NCBI RefSeq assembly: GCF_014196115.1
Contig: NZ_JACIDB010000001.1
Coordinates: 1,116,001-1,180,000, forward strand
Direction: 5' to 3'
From: Sphingomonas aquatilis
GTDB taxonomy: Bacteria; Pseudomonadota; Alphaproteobacteria; Sphingomonadales; Sphingomonadaceae
Length of the DNA stretch: 64,000 bases
Shown: piece after piece, positions 1-6,893 of the stretch
Numbering within the stretch: the first letter of the stretch is position 1
Layout of the letters: the number at the start of each line of letters is the position of its first letter
The notes under the pieces: model-generated
Database searches by the model: none
The model's input: the letters and a program-made list of their open reading frames with translations, nothing else
Told to the model about the DNA's origin: nothing
Position numbers and translations under genes: made by a program

Positions 1-399
1 CTGACGCCCTCCGACGTTATCTGGGACGCTGGCACCAAGACGCTGTCGGTGCGCCTGCCGCCGGTGGAGATCGACGGGCCGCAGATCGATCTGGCGCAGC
101 TGCGCGAATATGGCAGCGGCGGCATCCTGTCGCACGTCACCGATGCCGAGGCGCAACTCGATACGGCCAACCGGCGGGCCGGGCAGGCCGAACTGGTGCG
201 GCAGGCGCGCGACGCTGCTCCGATGAAGCTCGCCCGCGATGCGACGCGCCGCGCGGTGGAGACCAGCTTCGCCATGCCGCTGCGCGCTGCCGGGATCGAC
301 GCCCAGGTGAAGGTACGCTTCGCCGATGATCCGACGCCAGCGGGCGAGCGTTGGGATACCAGCCGGTCGTTGCAGGAAGTTCTTGGCAACGCAGAGTGA
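1..399 (+). CDS. DUF4230-type protein, C-terminal part (5' end outside window)
   Basis: The reading frame is open from base 1, so the start and any signal peptide or membrane anchor lie outside the window; 132 codons are visible. The stretch LPPVEIDGPQIDL, then REYGSGG, then a helix-rich part ending in SFAMPLRAAGIDAQVKVRF, matches my memory of the C-terminal half of DUF4230 proteins in sphingomonads. The biochemical role of that family is not established. It points the same way as nadA, which starts 45 bases later. The assignment rests on recalled similarity, not on a catalytic motif. Confidence 0.6.
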   Translation: MTPSDVIWDAGTKTLSVRLPPVEIDGPQIDLAQLREYGSGGILSHVTDAEAQLDTANRRAGQAELVRQARDAAPMKLARDATRRAVETSFAMPLRAAGIDAQVKVRFADDPTPAGERWDTSRSLQEVLGNAE

Positions 400-444
400 G
401 GCCCGGCGTTGAGCCCGGCGTGGGTATCGCCTAACGGGGGTGTC

Positions 445-1458
445 ATGGAACTGACGACCAATCTGGCAGGGCTGGACCTGCGCGCCGAGATCGACCGCCT
501 CCGCAAGGAGCGCAACGCCGTCATCCTCGCGCATTACTATCAAAAGCCCGAGTTGCAGGACCTGGCCGATTTCGTCGGTGACAGTCTGGATCTCAGCCGC
601 AAGGCGCAGGCGACCGATGCCGACGTCATCGCCTTTTGCGGTGTGCGCTTCATGGCGGAAACTGCGAAGATCCTCAGCCCCGACAAGACGGTGGTGCTGC
701 CCGACATGGATGCCGGGTGCAGCCTGGAAGACAGCTGCCCGCCCGAACAATTCGCCGCCTTCCGCGCCGCGCATCCCGATCACATCGCGCTGACATACAT
801 TAACTGCTCGACCGAGGTGAAGGCGCTCAGCGACATCATCGTCACCTCCTCGTCCGCGGAAACGATCCTCGCCCAATTGCCGCGCGATCAGAAGATCATC
901 TTCGGCCCCGACCGCAATCTCGGCGGCTACCTCCAGCGCAAGACCGGGCGCGAGCTATTGCTCTGGCCGGGCGTGTGCATCGTGCATGAGGCATTCAGCG
1001 AGACCGAGCTGCTGAAGCTCAAGGCGCAATATCCCGGCGCCCCCGTCGCGGCGCACCCCGAATGCCCCGCGGTGATCCTGGATCACGCCGATTATGTCGG
1101 TTCGACGCGCGGCATCCTGGAATATGCCAATGCGATGCCCGGCGACACGCTGATCGTCGCGACCGAGCCGCACATCATCCACCAGATGGAAAAGGCGATG
1201 CCGACCAAGCGCTTCATCGGTGCGCCGGGTGCGGACGGCAATTGCAACTGCAACATCTGCCCGTACATGGCGCTCAACACGCTGGAAAAGCTGTATATCG
1301 CCCTGCGTGACCTCACGCCGCGCATCGAGATCGAGGAAGGGCTGCGGATCAAGGCGAAGAAGAGCCTGGATGCCATGCTGGCGCTCGCCTCGACCAGCGT
1401 CGGCAAGGGCGATCTGGGGCCGGCGCCGGTGGCGCCGGTCCCTGTCACGGGGGACTGA
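445..1458 (+). CDS. nadA: Quinolinate synthase NadA
   Basis: This 337-aa protein condenses iminoaspartate with dihydroxyacetone phosphate to give quinolinate, the second step of de novo NAD synthesis, in the cytoplasm. Diagnostic segments are AHYYQKPELQDLADF near residue 30, CGVRFMAETAKIL near 65-77, and three cysteine regions expected to hold the 4Fe-4S cluster: AGCSLEDSC (C92), GVCIVHE, and CNCNICPYM near the C-terminus. An upstream TTG at 409 is in frame, but the ATG at 445 follows a G-run (436-440) and gives the usual NadA beginning. nadC, the next pathway gene, lies 226 bases downstream on the same strand. nadB is not in view. Confidence 0.96.
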   Translation: MELTTNLAGLDLRAEIDRLRKERNAVILAHYYQKPELQDLADFVGDSLDLSRKAQATDADVIAFCGVRFMAETAKILSPDKTVVLPDMDAGCSLEDSCPPEQFAAFRAAHPDHIALTYINCSTEVKALSDIIVTSSSAETILAQLPRDQKIIFGPDRNLGGYLQRKTGRELLLWPGVCIVHEAFSETELLKLKAQYPGAPVAAHPECPAVILDHADYVGSTRGILEYANAMPGDTLIVATEPHIIHQMEKAMPTKRFIGAPGADGNCNCNICPYMALNTLEKLYIALRDLTPRIEIEEGLRIKAKKSLDAMLALASTSVGKGDLGPAPVAPVPVTGD

Positions 1459-1462
1459 CGCG

Positions 1463-1612
1463 TCAGCGCGACGATGTCGGGGTCGACGCGCCGAGAAGTT
1501 CGTGCGCGGCACCGAGGTGGATCGCCACCATCGTCAGCTCCAGCGTATCGGCCAAGGCCAAAGCAGCCGCGAGCAACCGGCGCAATTCGGCCTCGTCAGC
1601 ATCGTCATCCAT
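1463..1612 (-). CDS. Small hypothetical protein between nadA and nadC (49 aa)
   Basis: A 49-codon frame opposes its neighbours and is too short for most gene finders. It begins MDDDADEAELRRLLAAALAL and is rich in Ala, Leu, Asp and Glu, with a likely amphipathic helix. The ATG at 1612 is preceded on the minus strand by GGGAGGG at a normal ribosome-binding distance, the main reason for calling it. The frame is open much further upstream, but that extension is antisense to nadC and looks like a shadow. No function can be assigned. It ends four bases from the nadA stop. Confidence 0.5.
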   Translation of the reverse strand: MDDDADEAELRRLLAAALALADTLELTMVAIHLGAAHELLGASTPTSSR

Positions 1613-1684
1613 CTGTCGCCCTCCCGTTCCCGTCACATGTGATCGCCGCTTTTCCTTCCGGCCCCCCAATAGGATGATCCAGCC

Positions 1685-2530
1685 ATGCGCTTCCGTCTGG
1701 ACGGCTTCGATACCGACGCCTTTATCGCCGCCACCCTGGCGGAGGACCTGGGGGAGGCGGGCGATATCACCTCTGCCGCGGTGATCCCGGCAGAGGCGCG
1801 CTTCGCCGGCGTGATGGACACGCGCGAGGCGATCGTGGTCGCGGGGCTGGGCCTGGCGGAGGGCTTTTTTCACGCGCTCGATCCGCAGGCGGTGATCACG
1901 CCGCTCGCGGCCGATGGCGATCGTGTGCCGGCCGGCACAGACCTGATGCGGATCGAGGGATCGGCGCGTGCGATGCTGACCGCCGAACGCTCGGCGCTGA
2001 ACACCGTGCAGCATCTGTCCGGCATCGCTACGCTGACCCGTCAGTACGTCGATGCGATCGCGGGTACGGGCGCGACCCTGCTCGATACGCGCAAGACGAT
2101 CCCGGGGCTGCGCCGGCTCGAAAAATACGCCACGCGCGTCGGCGGGGCGCAGAACCATCGCATGGGCCTGTGGGATGCCGCGATGATCAAGGACAATCAC
2201 GTCGCGGTCGCGGGCGGCATCGCCGCGGCGGTCCAGCGCGCGGTTGGCGCGGGGATCGAGCGGATCATCGTCGAGGTCGATTCGCTCGACCAGATCGCGC
2301 CTGCATTGGACGGGGGTGCGACGCATCTGCTGCTCGACAATATGGCCCCCGATATGCTGCGCCAGGCGGTGGCGATGATCGGTGGCCGTGTGCCGACCGA
2401 GGCGTCGGGCGGCGTCCGTCTCGACACGATCCGCGCCATCGCCGAAACGGGCGTGACCTATATTTCGGTGGGGCGGCTCACGCAGTCGGCGCCGGCGGCG
2501 GATATCGGGCTGGATTTCGCGCTGCTGTGA
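1685..2530 (+). CDS. nadC: Nicotinate-nucleotide pyrophosphorylase (quinolinate phosphoribosyltransferase)
   Basis: This 281-aa protein converts quinolinate and PRPP to nicotinate mononucleotide with loss of CO2, the step after NadA. Family segments include AERSALNTVQHLSGIAT in the first half, DTRKTIPGLRRLEKYA, and GGAQNHRMGLWDAAMIKDNH, which hold the basic residues that bind quinolinate and PRPP. EASGGV and the C-terminal barrel strands complete the type II PRTase fold. Length is normal for the family (about 280-290 aa). It is likely transcribed with or just after nadA. Confidence 0.96.
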   Translation: MRFRLDGFDTDAFIAATLAEDLGEAGDITSAAVIPAEARFAGVMDTREAIVVAGLGLAEGFFHALDPQAVITPLAADGDRVPAGTDLMRIEGSARAMLTAERSALNTVQHLSGIATLTRQYVDAIAGTGATLLDTRKTIPGLRRLEKYATRVGGAQNHRMGLWDAAMIKDNHVAVAGGIAAAVQRAVGAGIERIIVEVDSLDQIAPALDGGATHLLLDNMAPDMLRQAVAMIGGRVPTEASGGVRLDTIRAIAETGVTYISVGRLTQSAPAADIGLDFALL

Positions 2531-2598
2531 TCGTGGCGGCTTGCACGGCGCCGCTGCGCGGCTAGGCTGCCGCGCATCTGTTCTGCTTGGGGGCACCC

Positions 2599-3045
2599 AT
2601 GATCAAACCACCGTCGATCGCGCGTTTCGAACAATTCTACTGGGCCTCGGTCATCCTCGGCCTGATCAACACCGCCCTCAACTGGAAGACCTCGCAGGCG
2701 CTGATTGCCGCCAATCCGGTCCTCGCCGGCGCCAGCTGGATCGTGCCGGTAACGCAAGTGATCGGCCTGATTATCGCCGTGCTGCTCTGGTTCTTCATCG
2801 TCCGCCGGCCCAGCGTCGTCGCCAAGTGGATCCAGGTCGTCTTCGCTGCTCTCGGCGCGTTCGGCATAGCCTCGGCGCTGTTCATGCTGGCGATGGGGCG
2901 TGTGCCGGTCACCATCCAGGTCGTGCTCGGGCTCGTGGCCAACATTCTCTACATCGCCGCCGCGGTGATGCTGTTCAAGCCGGACGCCAAGGAATGGCTG
3001 GGCGAGGGGCGCGACCCCGACGATATCGAGGCGCCGCGCGTATGA
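2599..3045 (+). CDS. Small four-helix membrane protein, unknown function
   Basis: This 148-aa protein has four hydrophobic segments at about residues 13-30, 47-70, 80-103 and 108-128, so it should be an inner-membrane protein with both ends on the same side. The ATG at 2599 follows a G-run (2589-2593); the short in-frame extension upstream is not needed. Its stop overlaps the start of the RNase T2 gene in an ATGA arrangement, which suggests coupled translation. I do not recognise a named family. Confidence 0.75.
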   Translation: MIKPPSIARFEQFYWASVILGLINTALNWKTSQALIAANPVLAGASWIVPVTQVIGLIIAVLLWFFIVRRPSVVAKWIQVVFAALGAFGIASALFMLAMGRVPVTIQVVLGLVANILYIAAAVMLFKPDAKEWLGEGRDPDDIEAPRV

Positions 3046-3755
3046 TCGGCCGGCTTCTGCTCGCCGCCACGGCGATCGCGGCGCCGGCCGCGGCTCAGGC
3101 GCAAAGCTATCGCTGCTCGGCCCCGACCCAGATCGATCGGCCACGCCCCGATCTGGCCGACGCCCGCCAGCCGCAGCGGCTGCTGCCGATCGGCGGCTAT
3201 ACGCTGGCGATCACCTGGGCCCCGCAATTCTGCCACGAGCATGCGCGCGACGCCTCGGCCCGTTTCCAGTGCGGTAGCGGCAATCGCTTCGGCTTCACGC
3301 TGCACGGCCTGTGGCCGGATGGCGTGGGCAAGGACTGGCCGCAATATTGCCAGGCGACGCCGCTGCTGTCGCGACAGGTGATCCAGCAGAACATCTGCTC
3401 GACGCCGTCGGCGCAGCTGTTGCAGCACGAATGGTCGAAGCACGGCACCTGCATGTCGGGCTATACGCCGGAGCGCTATTTCGCGCAGTCCACCGGCCTG
3501 TACGCGAAGCTGCGCTATCCTGACATGAATGCGCTGTCGCGTCGTCCGCTGACCGCGGGCAAGCTGGCGCAGGCGGTGGCGGATGCCAATCCCGGCCTCA
3601 CCGCCGACATGATGCGGATCACCGCGAACCGTCGCGGCTGGCTGGACGAAATCTGGCTCTGCCTCGACAAGACGTTCCGTTACCAACGCTGTCCGGCGCA
3701 TCAGGGCGGACTGGCGCCTAATGCCAGCGTGAAGATCTGGCGCGGCATGCGATGA
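3042..3755 (+). CDS. Secreted ribonuclease T2 family protein
   Basis: This 237-aa protein starts with a signal peptide of about 21 residues ending in AAAQAQS, so it is exported. Both catalytic segments of the RNase T2 family are present: GFTLHGLWPD (CAS I) and HEWSKHGTC (CAS II), which supply the histidines that cleave RNA through a 2',3'-cyclic phosphate. Several cysteines (in RCSAP, FCHE, FQCG, YCQ, ICS, TCM, WLC, RCPA) could form disulfides in the periplasm. It overlaps the upstream membrane-protein gene by four bases. A longer frame starting near 2541 is the shadow of that gene. Confidence 0.92.
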   Translation: MIGRLLLAATAIAAPAAAQAQSYRCSAPTQIDRPRPDLADARQPQRLLPIGGYTLAITWAPQFCHEHARDASARFQCGSGNRFGFTLHGLWPDGVGKDWPQYCQATPLLSRQVIQQNICSTPSAQLLQHEWSKHGTCMSGYTPERYFAQSTGLYAKLRYPDMNALSRRPLTAGKLAQAVADANPGLTADMMRITANRRGWLDEIWLCLDKTFRYQRCPAHQGGLAPNASVKIWRGMR

Positions 3756-3767
3756 TCCCGTTGCCGT

Positions 3768-3791
3768 CCGGGCCGGTACGCACCGGCCCGG
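3768..3791. terminator. Hairpin between convergent genes
   Basis: A perfect 10-bp inverted repeat, CCGGGCCGGT and ACCGGCCCGG, is separated by the tetraloop acgc. It sits between the stop of the RNase T2 gene (3755, plus) and the stop of the DUF4112 gene (3795, minus). It has no U-run on either side, so it could be a bidirectional terminator or only a stable 3' end. Confidence 0.55.
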
Positions 3792-3794
3792 CGG

Positions 3795-4232
3795 TCAGCC
3801 GATGATCGCCGCCGTCGCCGGGTGATGACGGTCCAGATGCTTGCGGATGATCCGCAGGTTGCGCGTGTTGGATCGAAAGAAGAAATCGGGCACCGCGCCG
3901 ACGAAGGGGATGAGGCCGAGCGCCCAGTCGATCCCGACATTGCCGAACATCCGCGCCATCTGCAGCTTCGACATGCCGAGGTTGCGCGCCTCCCAGACCA
4001 GCCACGACCCGATCAGCGCCGCGATCGTCGTCCCGACGACGGGCACGAGGTCGAGCAGCACGTCCATGCCAACCTTGCGATTGGTGCCGGGCAGCGTGAA
4101 CAGCCCCTCCATCACGCGTTCCATCGCTTCCAGGCGGATGCGGACCGAGGCGGCGTCACGCCCGGTCGGCAAGGCTGCGATCAGCGGACGCATGTCCATG
4201 GGACGGGGCCGGCGGGGCGTGGTCTGTGCCAT
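3795..4232 (-). CDS. DUF4112 domain-containing protein
   Basis: This 145-aa protein has the two hydrophobic stretches typical of DUF4112: GMDVLLDLVPVVGTTIAALI near residues 54-73 and IDWALGLIPFVGAVPDFFFR near 98-117, each with a P-V/F-V-G turn. The C-terminus is a basic helix (NTRNLRIIRKHLDRH). It is probably membrane-associated; no activity is known for the family. The ATG at 4232 lies five bases after the stop of the upstream lipoprotein gene, so the two probably form an operon. A longer frame reaching 4466 is a shadow. Confidence 0.82.
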   Translation of the reverse strand: MAQTTPRRPRPMDMRPLIAALPTGRDAASVRIRLEAMERVMEGLFTLPGTNRKVGMDVLLDLVPVVGTTIAALIGSWLVWEARNLGMSKLQMARMFGNVGIDWALGLIPFVGAVPDFFFRSNTRNLRIIRKHLDRHHPATAAIIG

Positions 4233-4237
4233 GCCGC

Positions 4238-5683
4238 TTAATTGGTGTCGTCGCGCAGCCGGTTCAACGGGTGCCAGGCGCGCGTGTTCGGGCGCCACTG
4301 CCTCAGCCGCAGCGCGACCAGCGACCAGCGCAAGGGCCGCGCGATCGGGATGAAGGCGGTGTCGACTGCCAGCGCCGCATCGGCCTGGCCGATCAGCCGG
4401 GCGCGGTCGGCCATCGTCGGCGCATCGCGGGCGGCGATCAGTGCGGCACGGGCCTCGTCCCCGCACGGCGCACAGGCGGTGGCGAGATACCAGCGCGCGC
4501 TGTCATAGGGGGCGACCTGATCGACGAGGCGCAATTCGGCGGGGGCGGTCATCGCGACGCGTTCCGGCGTGATCCCGATCGCATAGAGCGCCGCGGCCAT
4601 CTGACCATAAAGCAACGTCGCGCCGGGCCCCGGCGGCAGGGCAATCCGCATCCGCACAGGCGCACCGAACCCGGCGACCCGCGCCTGAGCGTCCGCGATC
4701 CGCTGCTCGGGCGACAGCAGCGCCCAGCCGGGGATGGCGGGTGGGGCGCCGGAATCGAGCGACTCTGGCAGGATGCGCTCGGCCGTTTCCCAGCCCGGCA
4801 TCACCGCCGCGGTCACCGCGGCGCGATCGATCGCGCCGTTCAGCGCGGCGCGATTGCCGGGATCGGCAAGGAAGCCGTCTCGTGAGGCGATGGCGAAGCC
4901 GAACAGGCCGACGGCGGGATCGAGGCGGAGATTGGCCGGCGCGACCTGTGCCAGGCTGAGCAGCGGCCAGTCGGTGAAGGTGCCGCCGGTGACGTAATCC
5001 GAATCGCGGGCGACGAAGCGGACGATGGCGCGTGCCGCCCGTTCGCCGATCAGCCGCACGTCGTCTTCCGGGCGGGTCGTGCGGTGATCCTCGGGATCGG
5101 CGCGCGTCCGGTCGAACGCCGGGCGGAGCAACAGGCTGCGATGGGCGGCGCTGACGATCCGCATCGGTCCCGCGCCGCCCGCACTGCCGATCCCGCCGCT
5201 GCGCCACAGCGCGAGTTCGGGCTGGGCGAACAGCTTGAGCAGATCGGGGCGAGGGCGCAGCAGCCGCACTTCGATGACCTGCGGCGTCATCGTGACGATC
5301 TCGTCGATCGCCGTCAGGAACGGGGCAAGGGGGTTGCGCGAGCCGGGGGCGATCTGGCGCCGCAACTGCGCGACGACCTGGTCGGCGGTGACCGCGCTGC
5401 CATCGGGCCATTGGCCGTCGCGGAGCCGGAAGATGTAGCTGGTGCCCTGATCGATGACGATCCAGCGTTCGGCGAGCCCCGGTTCGATCTGGCCGCTGGC
5501 GTCGAACCGCACCAGCCCCTCTGCCGTCGCATCGAGCAGCAGCCGGGTCGGCGTATTGGGCAACGTGCGGCTGGGATCGGCAAGCCGCGGTGCGGTGCCG
5601 ATCGCGCTAGCGACGACCGGCCCCGAATCGGGCCGCCGGTCGCAACCGGCCAGCGTCGCGGTCAACGCCAGCCCAAAAGCCAT
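4238..5683 (-). CDS. ABC transporter substrate-binding lipoprotein (SBP family 5 type)
   Basis: This 481-aa protein has the layout of peptide or oligopeptide-binding proteins: an early LPNTPTRLLLDATAEGLVR segment, GLAERW, then FRLRDGQWPDGSAVTADQVV, the characteristic family-5 sequence. Residues 1-14 end in a lipobox (LAGC), so it should be a periplasmic lipoprotein that delivers a peptide-like ligand to a permease not found here. The signal is unusually short and lacks the usual positive charges. The only plausible start is the ATG at 5683, whose A is also the last base of the displaced tRNA-Leu CCA end. No ribosome-binding site is possible except inside tRNA sequence. Confidence 0.82.
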   Translation of the reverse strand: MAFGLALTATLAGCDRRPDSGPVVASAIGTAPRLADPSRTLPNTPTRLLLDATAEGLVRFDASGQIEPGLAERWIVIDQGTSYIFRLRDGQWPDGSAVTADQVVAQLRRQIAPGSRNPLAPFLTAIDEIVTMTPQVIEVRLLRPRPDLLKLFAQPELALWRSGGIGSAGGAGPMRIVSAAHRSLLLRPAFDRTRADPEDHRTTRPEDDVRLIGERAARAIVRFVARDSDYVTGGTFTDWPLLSLAQVAPANLRLDPAVGLFGFAIASRDGFLADPGNRAALNGAIDRAAVTAAVMPGWETAERILPESLDSGAPPAIPGWALLSPEQRIADAQARVAGFGAPVRMRIALPPGPGATLLYGQMAAALYAIGITPERVAMTAPAELRLVDQVAPYDSARWYLATACAPCGDEARAALIAARDAPTMADRARLIGQADAALAVDTAFIPIARPLRWSLVALRLRQWRPNTRAWHPLNRLRDDTN

Positions 5684-5736
5684 GGTGCGGACGGCGGGAC
5701 TCGAACCCGCACTCCATAGGAAGCCGATTTTAAGTC
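5682..5736. repeat. Left attachment repeat (att core) and displaced tRNA-Leu 3' fragment
   Basis: These 55 bases are identical to 27004-27058. Read on the minus strand they are the 3' part of tRNA-Leu(UAA), from the anticodon loop through the T arm and acceptor strand to an encoded CCA. Beyond 5736 the sequence no longer matches the tRNA, so this is a displaced fragment and not a functional tRNA. It marks the left end of the integrated element. Confidence 0.95.
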
Positions 5737-5837
5737 TATGGTTTCTCAGTTCCCGACCGTTCCGCAGCGTTCCCGACTCGGCAGATATGCGTCGGCTTCC
5801 TGATCTGTTCTGCCGCTGGTACATTCCCGGAACTTCC

Positions 5838-5872
5838 GTGTAATTCCCGGCCGAATTACACAGGAATTTACA
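5838..5872. promoter_or_regulatory. Candidate integrase arm-type sites, left end
   Basis: A perfect inverted repeat, GTGTAATTC (5838-5846) and GAATTACAC (5853-5861), is followed by GGAATTTACA (5863-5872). The same word, GAATTACACA, recurs at 26918-26927 inside the 3' end of the integrase gene. Repeats shared by both flanks of an att core are what tyrosine integrases use as arm-type binding sites. The direct repeat GTTCCCGAC near 5749 and 5770 lies between these sites and the core. Confidence 0.5.
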
Positions 5873-5882
5873 GGGGGGCCAC

Positions 5883-6203
5883 ATGAAGGTGAAGCTTGCG
5901 ACAACGGGGAGAGTGATCGAGTTGCGTCGCTTCGGCCCGTGGTGGAAGCCGTGGGACCGACGCGGCACCCTCCGCATCGATCACATAACTGGCCTGCATG
6001 AAGTCACTCCGGCTTTGGCCCGCAGGCTCAGCGACTATGATTTGCACCTCATGCCGAAGGTGCGCACCAATGACAGTGTGTTGCATACCGTATTGGAGGC
6101 AGAGCAGCGCCGCCGGGAGGGGAAGACGGCGAGGCAGGCCTTGGCCGTGTCGATCCTCTCGCTTTTGGTGGCGTTCGCCGCCGTCGCTTTGAAGGTGAGC
6201 TAG
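5883..6203 (+). CDS. Hypothetical protein with C-terminal membrane segment
   Basis: This 106-aa protein has a basic N-terminal half, a charged helix (EAEQRRREGKTARQA) and one hydrophobic segment at about residues 87-104 (AVSILSLLVAFAAVALKVS), so it looks tail-anchored with most of it in the cytoplasm. The ATG follows a G-run at 5873-5878. It is the first gene inside the left end of the element and is separated by six bases from the next gene. No family recognised. Confidence 0.6.
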   Translation: MKVKLATTGRVIELRRFGPWWKPWDRRGTLRIDHITGLHEVTPALARRLSDYDLHLMPKVRTNDSVLHTVLEAEQRRREGKTARQALAVSILSLLVAFAAVALKVS

Positions 6204-6209
6204 CCGAAA

Positions 6210-6605
6210 ATGGATCAGCCCGTCAGCCCAGTCAAAGGCATCCGCGAACGCGACGCAGTCAACGGTTACATCGTCGTCGCGGACCACAATTTTTCACGTG
6301 CCCGCTACGAGTATCTCGTGACCCGGCGCGATCAGATGCAAGATCGGCTTAGGTTTGGAGCAATGGCGCTCAACGGGGCCTCTCTTGCCGGGCTGATGGC
6401 CGCTATGGGGGGCGATGGAAAGGCGGCTAGTTGGGCGGGCCTGAGCGGAACAGTAGCGCTGTGGTCGGCTACGGCTTTCATCCGGTATAACGTGTGCAGG
6501 CATTGCCGCTCTGATCGCGTCGAACAAGTACACAACGGAATCTGGCGATGCCTTCAAAAGGTACATGACCGCAAAACGGCTCGCCGCGACATACGAGGGT
6601 GGTGA
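6210..6605 (+). CDS. Hypothetical protein with two probable membrane helices
   Basis: This 131-aa protein has a charged N-terminal half with an amphipathic stretch (YEYLVTRRDQMQDRLRF), two hydrophobic segments at roughly residues 49-66 and 73-91, then a CRHC pair and a basic C-terminal tail. The order helix, two membrane spans, helix is reminiscent of SLATT-type membrane proteins found beside some nucleotide-signal defence genes, but I cannot show homology. It follows the tail-anchored gene by six bases and probably shares its transcript. Confidence 0.55.
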   Translation: MDQPVSPVKGIRERDAVNGYIVVADHNFSRARYEYLVTRRDQMQDRLRFGAMALNGASLAGLMAAMGGDGKAASWAGLSGTVALWSATAFIRYNVCRHCRSDRVEQVHNGIWRCLQKVHDRKTARRDIRGW

Positions 6606-6627
6606 TTGGGATCAGGCGGGCGCCGCG

Positions 6628-6759
6628 ATGAACGAGCATCACGAATCACCGCTTGTTGACTTCCAGTATTCCGCCGCATCAGTCGCCTTCCAGAACGTCG
6701 CTCATGGCTGCTGGCTCGCGGGAATATGCCTGCCGGTCGTGACAAAATTGCTCGCATGA
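6628..6759 (+). CDS. Possible small ORF after the two-helix membrane protein
   Basis: The frame is open from 6565 and gives 43 codons from the ATG at 6628 (MNEHHESPLVDFQYSAASV). The upstream part of the frame overlaps the preceding gene. It has one moderately hydrophobic segment near its end (HGCWLAGICLPVVTKLLA). The ribosome-binding site is weak and composition is not clearly coding. It could be a real small gene or the frameshifted tail of its neighbour. Confidence 0.25.
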   Translation: MNEHHESPLVDFQYSAASVAFQNVAHGCWLAGICLPVVTKLLA

Positions 6760-6893
6760 TCGCCCGACGAATAACGCTTTGGTTATGGTGCCATTCCAAG
6801 TTCAGACTGCTGCGGCGGGGCAAAGCACCCTCGCGATACCCACCAGATCGCGGTTGCTCCGTGATTGATCGGAGTGTCCGCCGCAGCACCTGA

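Noticed and set aside
1613..2596. Long upstream extension of the small ORF antisense to nadC
   Set aside because: The extension lies entirely antisense to nadC and has no ribosome-binding site; the short form has one.
5683..5736. A second tRNA-Leu gene at the left element end
   Set aside because: Only the 3' 54 nt are present; the acceptor 5' strand and D arm are missing, so it is a displaced fragment.
6554..6889. 111-codon minus-strand frame near the left end of the element
   Set aside because: Arg-rich low-complexity shadow overlapping two plus-strand genes.
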